Shown here: positions 15,302-22,015 of the stretch, piece by piece
How the letters are laid out: each line of letters starts with the position of its first letter
Numbering within the stretch: position 1 is the first letter of the stretch
Assembly (NCBI GenBank): GCA_023441055.1
Contig: JAEZQY010000037.1
Coordinates: 1-23,153, forward strand
Origin: Bacillota bacterium
GTDB lineage: Bacteria; Bacillota; Bacilli; Paenibacillales; UBA4045
DNA: 23,153 bases
Reading direction: 5' to 3'
Position numbers and translations under genes: made by a program
Notes under the pieces: generated by a model
Database searches by the model: none
Told to the model about the DNA's origin: nothing
What the model saw: the letters and a program-made list of their open reading frames with translations, nothing else

Positions 15302-16710
15302 CATTATCCATATACAACACGATGACACGTAAGAAGGACGTATTCAAGCCGGTCGAGCCAGGGCAAGTGAAGATGTATGTGTGCGGACCAACCGTTTACG
15401 ATTATATCCATATCGGGAACGCGCGGCCGCTCATCTTCTTCGATGTGGTCCGGCGTTATCTCGAATGGCTGGATTATCAGGTGACCTATGTGGTGAACTT
15501 CACGGATGTGGATGACAAGCTGATCCGCAAGGCGGAGCAGACAGGCCAATCTGTGCCGGAGCTGGCTGAGCACTATATTGGGCAATACTATACGGATGCG
15601 AGGGGGCTTGGCGTGCGAGACGCCACGATTCATCCGCGCGTGACGGATCATATGTCGGATATCATCGCCTTCGTAGAAGATCTGGTCGACAAGGGGTATG
15701 CGTATGAGCATGGCGGAGACGTCTACTTCCGCACGGCCAAATTCGCGGAGTACGGGAAGCTCTCTCATCAGAATACGGAGGAGCTGCAGTACGGAATACG
15801 GGTTGCGGTCGATGCGCGCAAGGAGGATGAGCGTGACTTCGTGCTGTGGAAGCAGGCGAAGCCGGGTGAGATTGCCTGGGAGAGCCCCTGGGGAGGCGGC
15901 CGGCCGGGCTGGCATATCGAATGCTCAGCCATGGCCAGGAAGCATCTAGGCGAGACGCTGGATATTCACGGCGGCGGCCAGGATCTGCAGTTCCCGCATC
16001 ATGAGTGCGAGGTCGCTCAATCAGAGGCGTTAACTGGCCAGCCGCTTGCGAATTATTGGATGCATAATGGGTATATCCATATTCGAGATGAGAAGATGTC
16101 CAAGTCGCTTGGCAATGGCATCCTCGTGAACGAGCTGCTGCAGCGTTATCGCCCTGAGGTGATTCGCTTCTTCATGCTTGCGACGCATTACCGTAATCCG
16201 CTCAACTTCAGTGAGGAGACGATGGAGCAGGCGGTGGGAGCAGTAGAGCGCATTGAGAATACAGTGGCCAATGTGCGCCATCGGCTTAAGACGGCAGCGG
16301 ATGCTGATGTGGTTGACGCGTCGGTGCAGAGCGCCTATGTGGACCGGCTAGCTGAGCTTCGGACTGCATTCATGAAGCGGATGGGCGATGACTTCAATAC
16401 GCCGGATGCGATTACGACGATCTTCGATTGGGTGTCTGAGACGAATCAATTGCTGCAGCATGAAGCGATAGGCGCAGAAGCGCTGCAGCAAGCACTGGAC
16501 TGGCTGGCGAGCATAGGTGAGGTATTGGGGATAGCCAAGCTGGAAGACAATGAGCTGCTCGATGCGGAGATTGACCAGCTGATCGTCGAGCGTAATGAAG
16601 CGCGAGCCTCTAAGAATTGGGCGCGAGCGGATGAAATCCGGACATTGCTGTCGGAGCAAGGCATTGTGCTGGAAGACACCGCGCAAGGCGTCCGCTGGCG
16701 CAGGAAGTGA
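15298..16710 (+). CDS. cysS: cysteinyl-tRNA synthetase
   Basis: This class I synthetase (470 aa) charges tRNA-Cys. The HIGH-type motif HIGNARP (38-44) and KMSKS (in DEKMSKSLGN) are present. The zinc ligands expected from the family are visible as C29 (YVCGPT), the cysteine in WHIECSAM and the histidines in FPHHECE. The ATG at 15298 overlaps the cysE stop; GGAGGAG lies about ten bases upstream. The N-terminus MTLSIYNTMTRKK aligns with the B. subtilis start. Expression should follow the T-box upstream of cysE. Confidence 0.97.
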   Translation: MTLSIYNTMTRKKDVFKPVEPGQVKMYVCGPTVYDYIHIGNARPLIFFDVVRRYLEWLDYQVTYVVNFTDVDDKLIRKAEQTGQSVPELAEHYIGQYYTDARGLGVRDATIHPRVTDHMSDIIAFVEDLVDKGYAYEHGGDVYFRTAKFAEYGKLSHQNTEELQYGIRVAVDARKEDERDFVLWKQAKPGEIAWESPWGGGRPGWHIECSAMARKHLGETLDIHGGGQDLQFPHHECEVAQSEALTGQPLANYWMHNGYIHIRDEKMSKSLGNGILVNELLQRYRPEVIRFFMLATHYRNPLNFSEETMEQAVGAVERIENTVANVRHRLKTAADADVVDASVQSAYVDRLAELRTAFMKRMGDDFNTPDAITTIFDWVSETNQLLQHEAIGAEALQQALDWLASIGEVLGIAKLEDNELLDAEIDQLIVERNEARASKNWARADEIRTLLSEQGIVLEDTAQGVRWRRK

Positions 16711-16718
16711 GGCCGGAG

Positions 16719-17132
16719 ATGGAGGGCGCTTGGATCGCTTACCCGCCGGCGAAGCCGCCGGAACAGATGCAACCGATCGCATTGGCCTATCTGGGCGATG
16801 CGATCTATGAGGTCTATATTCGTCAATATGTGCTGTCCAAGCTGAATCATCGGCCGGATCATGTGCATAAGCTGACCACGAAGTATGTATCCGCTAAGGC
16901 GCAGGCTAAGCTGCTGAATGATCTGCTGCCGATTCTCACGGAAGAGGAGCGGGAAGTCGTGAAACGTGGACGCAACGCCAAGTCCGGCAGCGCGCCCAAG
17001 AATGCGGATGTGCTAGAGTATCGTCAGAGTACAGCCTTCGAGTGCATGATTGGCTATCTCTATTACAAAGGGCGGACCGATCGGCTGAGTGAGCTGTTGT
17101 CCCTGATTATCCGCCAGACAGAAGGGTTGTGA
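16719..17132 (+). CDS. mrnC: Mini-ribonuclease III
   Basis: Mini-III is a small RNase III without the RNA-binding domain; in B. subtilis it matures the ends of 23S rRNA. The 137-residue protein has the catalytic signature ALAYLGDAIYE near its start and the second acidic-helix motif AFECMIGYLYY near its end. ATG 16719 is chosen because GTGAGG (16707-16712) sits six bases before it; the GTG at 16707 overlaps the cysS stop and has no spacing from a ribosome binding site. It lies between cysS and rlmB, as in Bacillus. The 23S 3' end in this window (1-347) is a likely substrate. Confidence 0.95.
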   Translation: MEGAWIAYPPAKPPEQMQPIALAYLGDAIYEVYIRQYVLSKLNHRPDHVHKLTTKYVSAKAQAKLLNDLLPILTEEEREVVKRGRNAKSGSAPKNADVLEYRQSTAFECMIGYLYYKGRTDRLSELLSLIIRQTEGL

Positions 17133-17136
17133 GCGT

Positions 17137-17895
17137 ATGGATGAATGGATATCAGGCAAGCATTCCGTCCTCGAGGCGATTCGGGCAGGACGGTCAATCA
17201 ACAAGATTCTAATCGCGGAGGGCGCGCTTAAGTCGCTCACGGCTCCCATCATTGCAGAGGCTAAGCAAGCCGGTCTAATTGTGCAATTCGTCGATAAGCG
17301 CAAGCTCGAGCAGCTCGCTGAAGGCGCTTCGCATCAAGGGGTGGCTGCGCAGGTTGCGCCCTACGGTTATGTGGAGGTCGAGGACCTGCTGCAGCTAGCC
17401 GCTGATAAGGGGGAACCGCCCTTCCTATTGCTGCTCGATGAGATTGAGGATCCACATAATCTGGGCTCCATTCTGCGTACGGCAGACTGCACAGGGGTGC
17501 ATGGCGTGATCATTCCGAAGCGGCGTGCCGCTGCGCTGACGGCAACGGTATCGAAGACATCCGCGGGGGCCGTCGAATACGTCCATGTCGCCAGGGTAAG
17601 CAATATGGCGCAGACGATCGACATGCTGAAGAAGCGAGGAGTATGGGTGACGGGCACTGATGCTTCTGCCGTCCAGGATGCCTATGCAGCTGATCTGACG
17701 GGGCCGATCGCGATAGTGATCGGGAATGAGAATCAAGGGATGGGTCGATTGATTAAGGAGAAGTGCGACTTCCTGATCAAGCTTCCTATGCTGGGCCATA
17801 TTCAATCGTTGAATGCATCGGTCGCGGCAGGTGTGACGATGTATGAGGTCGTACGTCAGCGCAGGAGCGCCTCGAGCGCTGCTGGCCGCGCGTAA
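17137..17895 (+). CDS. rlmB: 23S rRNA guanosine-2'-O-methyltransferase (TrmH/SpoU family)
   Basis: This 252-residue protein is a SPOUT methyltransferase that adds a methyl group to a ribose of 23S rRNA, probably the G2251 position (E. coli numbering) by analogy with RlmB. An N-terminal L30e-like substrate domain (about 1-75) precedes the knotted catalytic domain, with LDEIEDPHNLGSILRTAD, the AdoMet loop IVIGNENQGM and LPMLGHIQSLNASVAAG. The ATG is four bases after the mrnC stop; the local Shine-Dalgarno sequence is weak, so coupled translation is likely. The exact target base cannot be told from sequence. Confidence 0.95.
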   Translation: MDEWISGKHSVLEAIRAGRSINKILIAEGALKSLTAPIIAEAKQAGLIVQFVDKRKLEQLAEGASHQGVAAQVAPYGYVEVEDLLQLAADKGEPPFLLLLDEIEDPHNLGSILRTADCTGVHGVIIPKRRAAALTATVSKTSAGAVEYVHVARVSNMAQTIDMLKKRGVWVTGTDASAVQDAYAADLTGPIAIVIGNENQGMGRLIKEKCDFLIKLPMLGHIQSLNASVAAGVTMYEVVRQRRSASSAAGRA

Positions 17896-17901
17896 TTCAC
17901 T

Positions 17902-18414
17902 ATGAAGCATTATCTCCTTGTTGATGGATACAATATGATTGGCGCCTGGCAGGAGCTGCGCGAGCTGGCCGACTACAGCTTGGAGGACGCGCGAGATCGA
18001 TTGTCGGAGCTGTTGGCTAATTATCAGGGGCATTCGGGCAAGAAGGTCATCCTTGTCTTCGACGCGCATCAGGTGCCTGGCGCAGGTGCACATGAACGTA
18101 ACGGCGGTCTAGCGATCATCTATACCAAGGAGAAGGAGACTGCGGACGAGTGCATTGAACGGCTAGTAGGGGAGCTCAGCGGTCGTCGGACTATTGTTCA
18201 GGTTGCGACATCCGATTCTGTCGAACAGCATGTCACCTTCGGCAGAGGGGCGCTACGGATATCGGCTCGCGAGCTGTATCTAGCTGTCAAGGAAGGACAG
18301 CAGATGATCCGAAAGCGGCTCAGTGATCCCCGACCTCGCAACTCCAGCATTGACAGCAAGCTGAGCGAGGAAATGAAGATGAAGATGGAAAAATGGCGAA
18401 GAGGCTTGTGGTAA
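17902..18414 (+). CDS. rae1: NYN-domain ribosome-associated endonuclease (YacP/Rae1)
   Basis: The 170-residue protein matches YacP, renamed Rae1 in B. subtilis, which cleaves mRNA in the ribosomal A site. The NYN fold's acidic residues are seen in LLVDGYNMIGAW (5-16), VILVFDAHQV (about 48-58) and the ATSDSVEQ segment. The C-terminus is a basic helix. The start codon follows the rlmB stop by six bases, and there is no recognisable Shine-Dalgarno sequence between, so translation must depend on coupling. The start fits the family N-terminus. No terminator is clear before the sigH promoter. Confidence 0.93.
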   Translation: MKHYLLVDGYNMIGAWQELRELADYSLEDARDRLSELLANYQGHSGKKVILVFDAHQVPGAGAHERNGGLAIIYTKEKETADECIERLVGELSGRRTIVQVATSDSVEQHVTFGRGALRISARELYLAVKEGQQMIRKRLSDPRPRNSSIDSKLSEEMKMKMEKWRRGLW

Positions 18415-18450
18415 GCGGCAAGTCAGCAATTAGCATGATTTGACAGGCGG

Positions 18451-18480
18451 TTGACGATAAATGATTACATAATGTATACT
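18451..18480 (+). promoter_or_regulatory. sigma-A-type promoter of sigH
   Basis: TTGACG (18451-18456) and TATACT (18475-18480) are separated by 18 bases, so transcription starts near 18487, about 50 bases before the sigH start. In Bacillus the sigH promoter is repressed by AbrB; an AbrB site cannot be recognised by eye. Confidence 0.85.
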
Positions 18481-18536
18481 ATCTCTAAATGTTCATTGCA
18501 AAACTAGCGTAGTGATGCGGGCCGGAGGGATTAGGT

Positions 18537-19187
18537 GTGGGTGTCGAACTCGAAGACGTGAAAGTAGCGGAATATGACCTCAGGACAGATGAAGATATCG
18601 TCGACGCCGTTCATGAAGGTGACAGCGACGCACTCGAATACCTGATTAACAAGTATCGAAACTTCGTCCGAGCCAAGGCTCGCTCGTATTTCCTGATTGG
18701 TGCCGATCGTGAGGATATCATCCAAGAGGGGATGATTGGCCTCTACAAATCGATTCGTGATTTCAGGGGAGACAAGCTGGCTTCCTTCAAGGCATTCGCC
18801 GAACTGTGCGTCACTCGACAGATTATCACCGCGATTAAGACCGCGACTCGGCAGAAGCATATTCCTCTTAATTCCTATGTCTCTCTGGACAAGCCGATTT
18901 ATGATGAAGATTCTGATCGAACCTTACTTGATGTCATATGCGGAACGCGCGTGACGAATCCTGAGGAATTGATCATTAATAAGGAAGAATTCATTGGGCT
19001 GGAAGACAAGATGGGCGAGATACTTAGCGAATTAGAACGACGGGTGCTGATGCTCTATCTGGACGGGCGATCCTATCAGGAGATTGCAGTGGACCTCGAC
19101 AGGCATGTCAAGTCGATTGATAATGCGCTGCAGCGCGTGAAGCGCAAGCTGGAGAGGTATCTGGAGATCCGAGATCTCATTGTATAA
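18537..19187 (+). CDS. sigH: RNA polymerase sigma-H factor
   Basis: SigH directs stationary-phase and early sporulation transcription. The 216-residue protein has sigma region 2 (about 30-95, DALEYLINKYRNFVRAKARSYF, DIIQEGMIGLYKSIRDF), the family-specific sequence ITAIKTATRQKHIPLNSYVSLDKP, and region 4 with its helix-turn-helix (about 170-205, LDGRSYQEIAVDLDRHVKSIDNALQRVKRKLE). It is highly alike B. subtilis SigH throughout. The GTG start at 18537 has CCGGAGGGA (18522-18530) six bases upstream; the GTG at 18535 is out of frame. It has its own promoter and terminator. Confidence 0.97.
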   Translation: MGVELEDVKVAEYDLRTDEDIVDAVHEGDSDALEYLINKYRNFVRAKARSYFLIGADREDIIQEGMIGLYKSIRDFRGDKLASFKAFAELCVTRQIITAIKTATRQKHIPLNSYVSLDKPIYDEDSDRTLLDVICGTRVTNPEELIINKEEFIGLEDKMGEILSELERRVLMLYLDGRSYQEIAVDLDRHVKSIDNALQRVKRKLERYLEIRDLIV

Positions 19188-19200
19188 TTATATAGCTGTC

Positions 19201-19242
19201 CAAGAGTGTCTGTTCCGGAAGAGGTCAGGCGCTTTTGTTTTT
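19201..19242 (+). terminator. Rho-independent terminator after sigH
   Basis: AAGAGTGTCTG (19202-19212) pairs with CAGGCGCTTTT (19226-19236) using three G-U pairs, followed by GTTTTTT. It separates sigH from the rpmG promoter. Confidence 0.75.
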
Positions 19243-19284
19243 ATATCGGTCAACTTGCCGGCTGAGTTTATTGAAGGATCATTA

Positions 19285-19314
19285 TTGACATGCGTATATT
19301 GACTATGCTAAAGT
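19285..19314 (+). promoter_or_regulatory. promoter before rpmG
   Basis: A perfect TTGACA (19285-19290) is followed after 18 bases by TAAAGT (19309-19314), a weak -10. It is the only candidate between the sigH terminator and rpmG. The leader to the ATG would be about 80 bases. Confidence 0.55.
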
Positions 19315-19400
19315 AGTTCAGGTAGCCCTAAAAGTTGCGATTTTCTTAGAATTCGATAATATAGAGGGTTCATTTTAATGTTCTCATTGGAGGTGGCATC

Positions 19401-19550
19401 ATGCGCGTCGCTGTTACACTGGCTTGCACGAACTGTAAACAAAGAAATTACATCACGAACAAGAACAAGAAGACAAATCCAGATCGTATGGAATTGAAGA
19501 AGTTCTGCAAGTTCTGCAACGACCACGTTGCTCATCGTGAGACAAGGTAA
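19401..19550 (+). CDS. rpmG: ribosomal protein L33 (zinc-binding, C+ form)
   Basis: This gene was read directly from the sequence: it has 49 codons, from ATG 19401 to TAA 19548-19550. The product begins MRVAVTLACTNCKQRNY and ends FCNDHVAHRETR. Cysteines C9-x2-C12 and C36-x2-C39 form the zinc site, so this is the C+ paralogue, the kind used when zinc is available. TTGGAGGTGG lies directly upstream. The position before secE-nusG is standard in Firmicutes. Length fits L33 (49-50 residues). Confidence 0.97.
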   Translation: MRVAVTLACTNCKQRNYITNKNKKTNPDRMELKKFCKFCNDHVAHRETR

Positions 19551-19583
19551 AGTGAATCGAATTCACTAGTGGTATTAACTACT
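19551..19583 (+). promoter_or_regulatory. tandem hairpins between rpmG and secE
   Basis: AGTGAAT-CGA-ATTCACT (19551-19567) begins at the base after the rpmG stop codon. AGTGGT-ATTA-ACTACT (19568-19583, one G-U) follows at once and ends directly at the secE GGAGGT. There is no T-run, so it does not look like a terminator. It may stabilise or process the mRNA, or control secE translation; this is inference. Confidence 0.45.
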
Positions 19584-19596
19584 GGAGGTATTGCTT

Positions 19597-19809
19597 GTGG
19601 CATTTCTAGATGGTGTTAAGCGGAGCTTCAGCTCTACATTCTCCTTCTTCGCTGACTGCTGGTCCGAGCTTAAGAAAGTTCGTTGGCCAAGCCGTAAGGA
19701 GCTAATCAGCTATACGATCGTAGTGCTTATTACGGTCATATTCGTTACGTTGTACTTCTACGTAATCGATCTCGGTTTATCTGAGCTGATTGAGCTGTTC
19801 TTCGAATGA
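19597..19809 (+). CDS. secE: protein translocase subunit SecE
   Basis: SecE is the small clamp subunit of the SecYEG channel. The 70-residue protein has the conserved amphipathic sequence ELKKVRWPSRKELISYT (about 24-40) followed by one membrane helix (about 40-58). The start is GTG 19597, seven bases after GGAGGT (19584-19589); the TTG at 19591 is too close to that site. The stop (TGA 19807-19809) overlaps an ATG at 19806, but nusG is taken to start 27 bases later. Confidence 0.94.
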   Translation: MAFLDGVKRSFSSTFSFFADCWSELKKVRWPSRKELISYTIVVLITVIFVTLYFYVIDLGLSELIELFFE

Positions 19810-19832
19810 ATACGGAATCTCAGGTGACTTCC

Positions 19833-20366
19833 ATGGAGAAACGTTGGTACGTCGTGCATACCTATTCCGGGTATGAGAACAAGGTGAAGGCGAATCTGGA
19901 GAAGCGCGTTGAGTCTATGGGTATGGAGGACAAGATTTTCCGTGTGCTCGTGCCGATGGAGGAAGAAATTGTCAACAAGGACGGTAAGAAGAAGACCGTC
20001 ATGCGCAAGGTGTATCCAGGTTATGTGATGGTTGAGATGATCCAGACGGATGACTCTTGGTATGTTGTGCGCAATACACCAGGCGTGACTGGGTTTGTTG
20101 GTTCAACTGGATCGGGCTCCAAGCCGACAGCGCTTCTACCTGAAGAAGCTGAAGCAATTCTGAGACATATGGGCATGGAAGAACCGAAGCCGAAGATTGA
20201 CTTCGAGCTTAAGGAGAACGTACGAGTGAAGTACGGTCCGTTCAGCGACTTTGTCGGCACTGTCGAGGAAATTATCGCCGATAAGAGCAAGATCAAGGTT
20301 CACGTGAACATGTTTGGCAGGGAAACCCCGCTTGAGTTAGATTTCACTCAAGTGGAGAAAATATAA
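19833..20366 (+). CDS. nusG: transcription elongation and termination factor NusG
   Basis: NusG binds RNA polymerase and modulates pausing and termination. The 177-residue protein has the N-terminal NGN domain (about 1-110, KRWYVVHTYSGYENKVKANLEK, PGYVMVEM, NTPGVTGFVG) and a C-terminal KOW domain (about 125-177, VRVKYGPFSDFVGTVEEI, NMFGRETPLELDF). ATG 19833 is chosen: it gives the exact B. subtilis length and MEKRWYVVHTY start, and AGGTGA (19822-19827) lies five bases before it. The ATG at 19806 overlaps the secE stop and has no good ribosome binding site. Confidence 0.96.
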   Translation: MEKRWYVVHTYSGYENKVKANLEKRVESMGMEDKIFRVLVPMEEEIVNKDGKKKTVMRKVYPGYVMVEMIQTDDSWYVVRNTPGVTGFVGSTGSGSKPTALLPEEAEAILRHMGMEEPKPKIDFELKENVRVKYGPFSDFVGTVEEIIADKSKIKVHVNMFGRETPLELDFTQVEKI

Positions 20367-20396
20367 TTGCCGTCTATTCGCCCTAACGGCTATACT
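20367..20396 (+). promoter_or_regulatory. possible promoter of the rplK-rplA leader
   Basis: TTGCCG (20367-20372), starting directly after the nusG stop codon, and TATACT (20391-20396) are 18 bases apart. Transcription would begin near 20403, just before the attenuator-like hairpin. Confidence 0.55.
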
Positions 20397-20401
20397 GGAT
20401 T

Positions 20402-20446
20402 GGCAATAGGTTTCTGAAGTCTATTCCAATTGAATAGGCTTTTTTC
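20402..20446 (+). terminator. terminator or attenuator between nusG and rplK
   Basis: AAGTCTATTC (20417-20426) pairs with GAATAGGCTT (20432-20441, one G-U) over a five-base loop, with TTTTTT through 20445. Upstream, GGCAATAG (20402-20409) can instead pair with CTATTCC (20421-20427) and block that stem. Together with the promoter at 20367-20396 this suggests transcription attenuation before rplK; otherwise it is a plain terminator after nusG. Confidence 0.75.
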
Positions 20447-20498
20447 GTGGGAGGGAAAGTTCCCGCTGCACCACATTCTGAGCAAGGAGGTGTCTCGC

Positions 20499-20924
20499 AT
20501 GGCAAAGAAAGTCATCAAAATGGTTAAGCTGCAAATTCCTGCAGGCAAAGCGAACCCAGCTCCGCCAGTAGGTCCCGCTCTAGGTCAAGCAGGTGTTAAC
20601 ATCATGGCATTCTGTAAGGAATTCAATGCTCGCACAGCTGACCAAGCAGGTTTGATCATTCCGGTTGAGATTTCGGTATTCGAGGATCGTTCGTTCACTT
20701 TCGTAACGAAGACTCCGCCAGCTGCAGTTCTTCTGCGCGTAGCTGCTGGTATCGAAAAGGGATCCGGCGAACCGAATACGAAGAAAGTTGCTACAGTGAA
20801 GCGTGCTAAGGTGCGTGAAATCGCTGAGCAAAAAATGCCTGACCTGAATGCAGCAACCGTAGAAGCGGCAATGCGCATGGTTGAGGGTACGGCGCGCAGC
20901 ATGGGCGTTAAGATCGAAGATTAA
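20499..20924 (+). CDS. rplK: ribosomal protein L11
   Basis: L11 builds the GTPase-associated centre of the 50S subunit together with 23S rRNA and L10. The 141-residue protein is full length: an N-terminal domain with LQIPAGKANPAPPVGPALGQAGVNIM and a C-terminal rRNA-binding domain with KKVATVKRAKVREIAEQKM and MVEGTARSMGV. The ATG at 20499 has AAGGAGGTG (20484-20492) six bases upstream; the frame is open further up but without a start signal. It is the first ribosomal protein gene after the attenuator-like hairpin. Confidence 0.98.
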   Translation: MAKKVIKMVKLQIPAGKANPAPPVGPALGQAGVNIMAFCKEFNARTADQAGLIIPVEISVFEDRSFTFVTKTPPAAVLLRVAAGIEKGSGEPNTKKVATVKRAKVREIAEQKMPDLNAATVEAAMRMVEGTARSMGVKIED

Positions 20925-20952
20925 CTCGTAGATCAACGTCGTGGCTAACCCC

Positions 20953-21003
20953 GGCGATTTACTCGCATCGAGACGTGGTCGATGTCACCCGCGAGTAAAC
21001 GCT
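20953..21003 (+). ncRNA. long hairpin in the rplK-rplA spacer
   Basis: GCG-(A)-TTTACTCGC (20954-20966) pairs with GCGAGTAAACGC (20991-21002), 12 pairs with one bulged A. ATCGA (20967-20971) pairs with TCGAT (20979-20983) directly above, and a six-base bulge lies on the 3' side. No T-run follows, so it is not a standard terminator. Confidence 0.6.
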
Positions 21004-21012
21004 GATGCGCCT

Positions 21013-21040
21013 AGTGGGAGGATATTCCGCTAAAACCACT
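21013..21040 (+). promoter_or_regulatory. possible L1-binding site before rplA
   Basis: AGTGG (21013-21017) pairs with CCACT (21036-21040) and an inner GGA-TAT-TCC hairpin is flanked by GGGAGG-like and UAAAA unpaired parts. The form, an asymmetric bulged hairpin before rplA, is that of the mRNA site through which L1 represses its own synthesis in many bacteria. The identification rests on position and shape. Confidence 0.4.
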
Positions 21041-21059
21041 TTATAGGAGGAAGACAAGT

Positions 21060-21752
21060 ATGGCCAAACACGGCAAGAATTATCAAGAAGCTATCAAGCT
21101 CGTTGATCAAGACGCCAGCTATGAGCCGGCGCAAGCGATTGAGCTTGTCAAGCAAATGGCCAAAGCTAAATTCGACGAAACGGTTGAAGTAGCTGTTCGC
21201 CTGGGTGTTGACCCGAAGAAGCAAGACCAGAACGTTCGCGGTGTTGTCGTATTGCCGCACGGAACGGGTAAGACCAAGACTGTCCTCGTATTCGCTAAGG
21301 GCGAAAAGGCGAAGGAAGCGGAAGCTGCCGGCGCTGATTACGTTGGCGATGCTGATATGATCAACAAGATCCAACAAGGCTGGTTCGAATTCGATGTCTG
21401 CGTAGCTACGCCTGACATGATGGCTGAAGTTGGTAAGCTGGGTCGTCTGCTGGGTGGTAAGGGCCTAATGCCTAACCCTAAGGCGGGCACAGTAACCTTC
21501 GACGTGACGAAGGCTGTTCAAGAAATCAAGGCCGGTAAGATCGAATACCGCCTGGATAAGGCTGGTCAAGTCCATGCTCCGATTGGTAAGGTTTCCTTCG
21601 AAGCGGATAAGCTGGCTGAGAACTTCCGCTCGTTAATGGATGCGCTGAATCGCGCTAAGCCTGCAGCATCCAAGGGACAATACCTGAAGAATGTTGCTGT
21701 ATCTTCGACGATGGGGCCTAGCGTTCGCGTGAATGTGTCATCGCTGAAGTAA
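21060..21752 (+). CDS. rplA: ribosomal protein L1
   Basis: L1 binds 23S rRNA at the mobile L1 stalk and helps release the E-site tRNA; in many bacteria it also represses its own mRNA. The 230-residue protein has the family's length and the signature stretch KLGRLLGGKGLMPNPKAGTVTFDV (about residues 124-147). The ATG at 21060 follows TAGGAGGAAG. A 135-base structured spacer separates it from rplK. A promoter and the L10 leader lie downstream. Confidence 0.98.
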   Translation: MAKHGKNYQEAIKLVDQDASYEPAQAIELVKQMAKAKFDETVEVAVRLGVDPKKQDQNVRGVVVLPHGTGKTKTVLVFAKGEKAKEAEAAGADYVGDADMINKIQQGWFEFDVCVATPDMMAEVGKLGRLLGGKGLMPNPKAGTVTFDVTKAVQEIKAGKIEYRLDKAGQVHAPIGKVSFEADKLAENFRSLMDALNRAKPAASKGQYLKNVAVSSTMGPSVRVNVSSLK

Positions 21753-21781
21753 TCGTATCAGAATCGGGTTGGCAACAAGCG

Positions 21782-21810
21782 TTGACAATCCAAAAGTGAC
21801 GTGGTATTCT
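21782..21810 (+). promoter_or_regulatory. sigma-A-type promoter of rplJ-rplL
   Basis: A perfect TTGACA (21782-21787) and TATTCT (21805-21810) are 17 bases apart. Transcription would start near 21817, at the 5' edge of the L10 leader. Confidence 0.85.
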
Positions 21811-21816
21811 AATACC

Positions 21817-21975
21817 CGTGCTTTCAATCCAATAAGACTGTACTACCGTAGACAGCAGGTGCCGTTGGGCTTAATTTCCTGCCGAGGTGTCGTGATACAA
21901 TTGCGCTATGCATTTGTCATGCCTTCGCTGCCTGCGGAGGCATTTCTTTATTTTCCGCAAACTCGGGTTATGCTT
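21817..21975 (+). ncRNA. ribosomal protein L10 leader
   Basis: The leader carries the conserved L10(L12)4-binding sequence ACCGTAGACAGCAGGTGCC (near 21845-21863) and CTTAATTTCCTGCCGAGGTG (near 21870-21889), with GCAGG (21855-21859) facing CCTGC (21878-21882). This is the L10 leader of Firmicutes, through which excess L10-L12 complex reduces rplJ-rplL expression. A terminator-like hairpin lies in its 3' half. End points are approximate. Confidence 0.9.
21919..21954 (+). terminator. attenuator terminator in the L10 leader
   Basis: ATGCCTTCGC (21919-21928) pairs with GCGGAGGCAT (21934-21943, one G-U), followed by a T-rich tail (TTTCTTTATTTT). It sits between the L10-binding part and rplJ, as in leaders that act by termination. 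Confidence 0.8.
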
Positions 21976-22015
21976 TCGAAGCACAGCTACACAAAACTTG
22001 GAGGAGGTGTAATAC

